A DNA stretch of 64,000 bases, taken from assembly GCA_000733355.1 (NCBI GenBank), contig JNVV01000019.1, forward strand, positions 477,047 through 541,046. Direction: 5' to 3'. Position 1 is the stretch's first letter, and every line of letters starts with the position of its first letter. Positions 60,238-64,000 of this stretch are shown here, one piece after another. The position numbers and the translations under genes were made by a program. Below the pieces are notes generated by a model that worked only from the letters and a program-made list of their open reading frames with translations, was not told where the DNA came from and searched no databases. Origin of the DNA: Falciphora oryzae. Its lineage: Eukaryota; Ascomycota; Sordariomycetes; Magnaporthales; Magnaporthaceae.

Positions 60238-61412
60238 CTACATGACGATACAGCACGAGTTCTGCTTCTTTGCTTGTGCTGTAGTAGGGTGGCACACCGT
60301 CGAGTCAGTGTCTGGGTCGTTTTTCCACAACAGGGCAAATAAGATCGAGAGGTGAGAGACAGAGAGAGTGAGGCATACTATAGAACATCTTGCTCTGGGC
60401 GCTCAGGCCGTCGCTCTTGGCGACGAGGTCGTCGATCTTCTCGCCGCGCTGGAGGACCGACTCGATGGTCTTGTGCAGGACAATCTTTGTCTCGTCGAGC
60501 TCCTTCTGGATCTTGAGGATGCTGTCGGCCTCGTGGGGGTCCTGGTACTTGACAATGTACTCCTGCAGCTCGGGGAAGGGCAGGGTCACGTCGCCTGTGG
60601 CCCAGGCGGAGCGCGGGTGCTTGGCCAGGAACTCGTCCACCACCTTGGACAGCAGCTGGTGCGCCACCAGCGCCGGGTACGCGTGGTCCGAGATGATGAT
60701 GCCGCAGACGCCTTCAGTGCGCCCGTAGGCGTGGAACGTGTACTCTGCGTGTGGTAGGGGGCTTGGTTAGTATATCCCCGACTGGTTCTCCGTGCCGCTC
60801 CTCTTCCGTCGGTGGGCCAAAGTTACCATTTTCCTCGACGTCTTGCCGTTGACCGGGCTGCAACACAGTCTGTCGTCAGCAACAAGCTTTCGCCAAGCTA
60901 TGGGATTGGGGATGTGCGGCCTACCTTGGTCCGCTCGGCAACCGTCTTGGAGGTGAAGGTCATGAACTCGGCATAGCTAGAAAGGGAAGTCGGGCGCGGT
61001 CGAGAGTCAGTGGTGTTCGGGGCGAGCGACAGCCATCTTGTTCGATACCCCGCCGCCGTTTCTGCCCTCTCATCCTAGGTATGCCACAGTCCTCTGGAAT
61101 CGGCGGGCGGAGGCGGCGGCGGCGGCGGTGACGGCGGGGTTCGCGGGAGGGCAGAGACGTACTTGGAGCGAGTAAAGCGGGAGTACGAGCTCAGCTCCTT
61201 CTCGGCGACGATCTCGTGCGCCGGCTTGGACTCGTTGCGGAAGATCTAGAATGGACGGCGACGTTGTCGGTGCGCGTTAGCCCTGCCGCCTACCCACGTC
61301 CCCTGCATGTCTCTAATGGTTTCCCTCCTCTTTGCTCGCGTGAGTGTCGTGCGCAAGAGACTCCCATTGCCTCGGCGGGTATCAAACGTACTCCGATGTA
61401 GTGCAGCTTCAT
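60238..61412 (-). CDS. YKT6: Longin-domain R-SNARE Ykt6
   Basis: Lipid-anchored SNARE acting at Golgi, vacuole and autophagosome fusion (family knowledge). Six exons: 61412-61392, 61245-61163, 60976-60925, 60857-60827, 60744-60379 and 60278-60238; 197 residues. Junctions rebuild MKLHYIG-IFRNESKPAHEIV, FTRSN-YAEFMTF, VAERTK-PGQRQDVEENE-YTFHAYG. The longin domain occupies about the first 130 residues. The SNARE motif carries the zero-layer Arg in VLQRGEKIDDL. The last exon encodes TQAKKQNSCCIVM, ending in a CCIVM box for prenylation with a neighbouring cysteine for palmitoylation. If the last intron were retained, translation would run into a different tail lacking this box and thus lose the lipid anchor. 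Confidence 0.95.
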
Positions 61413-62077
61413 CGTGGCGGCGGGATGGGGTGTGGCCTGGGTGTGTTTGCTTCAAGCGGCGGTCGGGGTTCGCTCGACCGCTCTTCGTCGTTTTGGTTGG
61501 TGCGGGGGTCGTTTTGGACGGGGTCGGATGGGGCGGGTTCGATGCGGAGCGGCAGGAGGCAGGAGTCGTCGATGGGCTTTGAGACCGAAAGCCGGTTGCC
61601 TGGTGGTGATGTGGCCGTCAATCAAAGAAGCTAAGGATCAATGTCGTCCTTGTTCGGGCTTGGCCTCCGCGCGGGCGGTGGCTTGCGGCGACCCGACTGT
61701 GCCAGCTGCGTCACATGGATGCACCGAATTGGATGCCCCGCTCCACGACGAGAGCCCGAATCAGAAATCTATCAATTGTGGCTCATTCTGACGGGACACT
61801 GGGGTTGGCCGCTATAACTGCTCGCGGTTCAGCGCTTCCATCCACTATTCGCTCCCTATTTCCGGCGTGACTCTTTCGCTCAGCCGCCCAGCGTGGGCCT
61901 CGCAGCATCAATTCTGCGGGCGCATCTCAGCTTCACCCAACTTGATGTTGTGTGTTTGATGAGTGAAATTCCTGGGCCCGAGGTTCACATATATTTGGTC
62001 CCAGACTCGCAAACTCCTTGTCATGGTCCTGACAACCTGCTCGCTAACAATTTGACCAGCGGCTGAACAAATTCACC
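61413..62077. promoter_or_regulatory. Divergent promoter region, YKT6 and SLH1-type helicase
   Basis: 665 bp between divergent start codons. A TATA-like CATATATTTGG lies near 61988, about 85 bp before the helicase ATG. Otherwise no recognised site. Confidence 0.4.
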
Positions 62078-64000
62078 ATGTCAGCCAAGGTCGTTGGCGA
62101 GTCCATCGCCCAATGGCGGGCTCAAGTCACCGCCATGAAGGCTGCCATCGCAGCCCTGGACTTGCCCCCAAGGAGCGGCAGCGGGGACGACGACTATGAC
62201 GACGATGACGATTTTGGCTCATCAACCAGCCTCGGAGCCTCAGGTCACGATGTCTGGGACTTCATTTCTGACGACGAGCTGGATGAGATCGATTTCGATG
62301 ATGAGCCCGACTATGGCGGTGGCGCCTCCGACTCTCCATACGGCGCACAGTGGCTAGCCCCTCGATGCGACCAGGTCGCTTCAAGAAGAGGCGGCCTTTC
62401 CTCGGGCTCGTTGCAGGACCAGATTCTAGTTCTCCTAAGGTCTAGCCGATCTGAGGAAGAGCTACAGCCTGCCCTGACAGATCTGTTAGGTTTTGACGAC
62501 CTGGATTTCGTTATCGACCTCATCTCCAACCGCCAAGCAGTCCTGGCCGGAAACGAATCCGAGTCTGATGGGACCCTCATGGGGCCAGGGGGCTCGCGGC
62601 TCCTCAACAAGGCACAGAGGGAAGAAGCGCTGCGGCGGCAGGACTTCAAGCACAAAAACGCCACCCTGGCGGCGGCCGACTTCAAGGAGCCCCAGTACCC
62701 TCACGTTTACCGGGCCTTCAACCCCGGCAACTCCCTAAACCACGCCGGAAAGCGGTATGCCTTACCCGTGGGCAGCGAGCGGCTTGAGTTTCCCAAATAT
62801 GAGGAGTACTTCATCCCCGCGGGCAAGCCCGGAACCCTTTGGCCCGGACACACTCTGGTCCCGATCGCAGAGATGGACGGTCTCTGCCAGAGGACGTTCA
62901 AGGGCTACAAGTCACTGAACCGCATGCAGAGTCTGGTGTACCCCATCGCCTACAAGACAAGCGAGAACATGCTTGTCTGCGCGCCCACCGGTGCAGGAAA
63001 GACCGACGCTGCGATGCTCACTATTTTACACACCATCAGCCAGTACGTGACGCCAAATCCCCTGGAGAACATGACAGCCACCGAGTTCGCCGTCCAGGCC
63101 GAGGACTTCAAGATCGTGTACGTGGCCCCCATGAAGGCCCTGGCGGCCGAAATCACCGAAAAACTGGGCAAGCGACTCGCCTGGCTCGGCATCCGCTGCC
63201 GCGAGTACACGGGAGATATGCACCTCACCAAGGCCGAGATCGTGCAGACCCAGATCATTGTCACTACGCCAGAAAAGTGGGATGTGGTGACGCGCAAGGG
63301 CACCGGCGACACCGAGCTTGTGCAAAAGGTGCGCCTGCTCATCATCGACGAGGTGCACATGCTCCACGACGAGCGTGGTGCCGTGCTCGAATCGCTGGTG
63401 GCCAGAACCGAGCGTCAGGTCGAGAGCACCCAGTCCTTGATCCGCATCGTCGGGCTCAGTGCCACGCTGCCCAACTTCATCGATGTTGCCGACTTCCTCA
63501 AGGTCAACCGCTACCAGGGGCTATTCTACTTCGACGCTTCCTTCCGCCCTGTGCCACTGGAACAGCACTTTATTGGAGTCAAGGGAAAGGCAGGATCAAA
63601 GCTGTCGAGGGAGAACCTGGACGAAGTTGCATTCGATAAGGTCAGGGAGATGCTCGAGCGAGACCACCAGGTCATGGTGTTTGTGCATTCACGGCGAGAT
63701 ACCATGCAGAGCGCCAAGATGCTGTATGAGAAGGCCGTCGACCAGGTCTGTGTCGACCTCTTCGACCCCAGCAATCACCCCAAGTACGAAAACGCGGTCC
63801 GGGATATGAAGACCTGCAAGGCGAGGGAGCTGCGGGACCTGCTCCCCAAGGGTCTCGGCATCCACCATGCCGGTATGTCACGCTCGGATCGGAATCTCAT
63901 GGAGCGTCTTTTTGCCGAGGGCGTCCTAAAGGTCCTCTGCTGCACCGCAACACTTGCTTGGGGTGTCAACCTGCCGGCCGCGGCTGTAGTTATCAAGGGC
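62078..64000 (+). CDS. SLH1: Ski2-like helicase of the ASCC3/Slh1 family, 3'-truncated by window edge
   Basis: N-terminal 641 residues of a Ski2-like RNA helicase; the frame is open to the last base. After an acidic, disordered N-terminus comes the first helicase cassette: FKGYKSLNRMQSLVYPIAYK (Q-like region), Walker A APTGAGKT (302-309), VYVAPMKALAAE (Ia), TTPEKWD (Ic), DEVH (424-427), GLSATLPN (SAT 461-463), HSRRDT (motif IV region) and LGIHHAGMSRSDR with CCTATLAWGVNLPA (V). These match Slh1/ASCC3, which works in the RQT complex splitting collided ribosomes, rather than Brr2, which has a longer N-terminal region (family knowledge). A second cassette and Sec63 domains should lie beyond the window. 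No intron is seen so far. Confidence 0.93.
   Translation, partial: MSAKVVGESIAQWRAQVTAMKAAIAALDLPPRSGSGDDDYDDDDDFGSSTSLGASGHDVWDFISDDELDEIDFDDEPDYGGGASDSPYGAQWLAPRCDQVASRRGGLSSGSLQDQILVLLRSSRSEEELQPALTDLLGFDDLDFVIDLISNRQAVLAGNESESDGTLMGPGGSRLLNKAQREEALRRQDFKHKNATLAAADFKEPQYPHVYRAFNPGNSLNHAGKRYALPVGSERLEFPKYEEYFIPAGKPGTLWPGHTLVPIAEMDGLCQRTFKGYKSLNRMQSLVYPIAYKTSENMLVCAPTGAGKTDAAMLTILHTISQYVTPNPLENMTATEFAVQAEDFKIVYVAPMKALAAEITEKLGKRLAWLGIRCREYTGDMHLTKAEIVQTQIIVTTPEKWDVVTRKGTGDTELVQKVRLLIIDEVHMLHDERGAVLESLVARTERQVESTQSLIRIVGLSATLPNFIDVADFLKVNRYQGLFYFDASFRPVPLEQHFIGVKGKAGSKLSRENLDEVAFDKVREMLERDHQVMVFVHSRRDTMQSAKMLYEKAVDQVCVDLFDPSNHPKYENAVRDMKTCKARELRDLLPKGLGIHHAGMSRSDRNLMERLFAEGVLKVLCCTATLAWGVNLPAAAVVIKG

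Overview
This window is nuclear DNA of a filamentous ascomycete, most likely a Sordariomycete. Genes are split by short introns (about 60-120 bp) with GTRNGT-type donors and CTAAC-type branch sites, third codon positions are GC-rich, and the encoded proteins (kapC-type bZIP, DASH subunit Dad4, Pezizomycotina-only unknowns) are fungal. The species cannot be named from sequence alone.

I support 17 protein genes. Left to right: squalene epoxidase ERG1 (+, 5' end outside the window); PP4 regulatory subunit 3/PSY2 (-); a 6.1 kb gene-free stretch; a disordered fungal protein (+); ALG5 (+) facing a two-domain AFG2-like AAA ATPase (-); an unknown protein with two RRM-like half motifs (+); Rab GTPase SEC4 (-); NCA2 (-); C4-methylsterol oxidase ERG25 (+); pterin-4a-carbinolamine dehydratase (-); a 6.3 kb gene-poor stretch; bZIP factor kapC (+); ARP5 (-), DAD4 (-) and IES6 (+) packed within 4.5 kb; GOT1 (+) facing profilin (-); a 4.5 kb gap; a large disordered unknown protein (+); SNARE YKT6 (-); and the 5' part of the ASCC3/Slh1-type helicase (+, running off the right end).

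Most genes are housekeeping. Themes are ergosterol synthesis (ERG1, ERG25), secretory traffic (SEC4, GOT1, YKT6), N-glycosylation (ALG5), chromatin remodelling (ARP5 and IES6, partners in one INO80 module), kinetochore and actin function, and ribosome biogenesis or rescue. No tRNA, rRNA, CRISPR array, recognisable transposon, secondary-metabolite cluster or clearly new system was found. The most interesting items are the ARP5-DAD4-IES6 neighbourhood, the start-codon-only exon of DAD4, the 1.9 kb first intron of kapC with an internal TATA box, a possible GC-AG intron in PSY2, two tiny exons in profilin, and two unknown proteins with internal motif structure. Exon borders were placed by hand from splice consensus, reading frame and family conservation, without transcript data.
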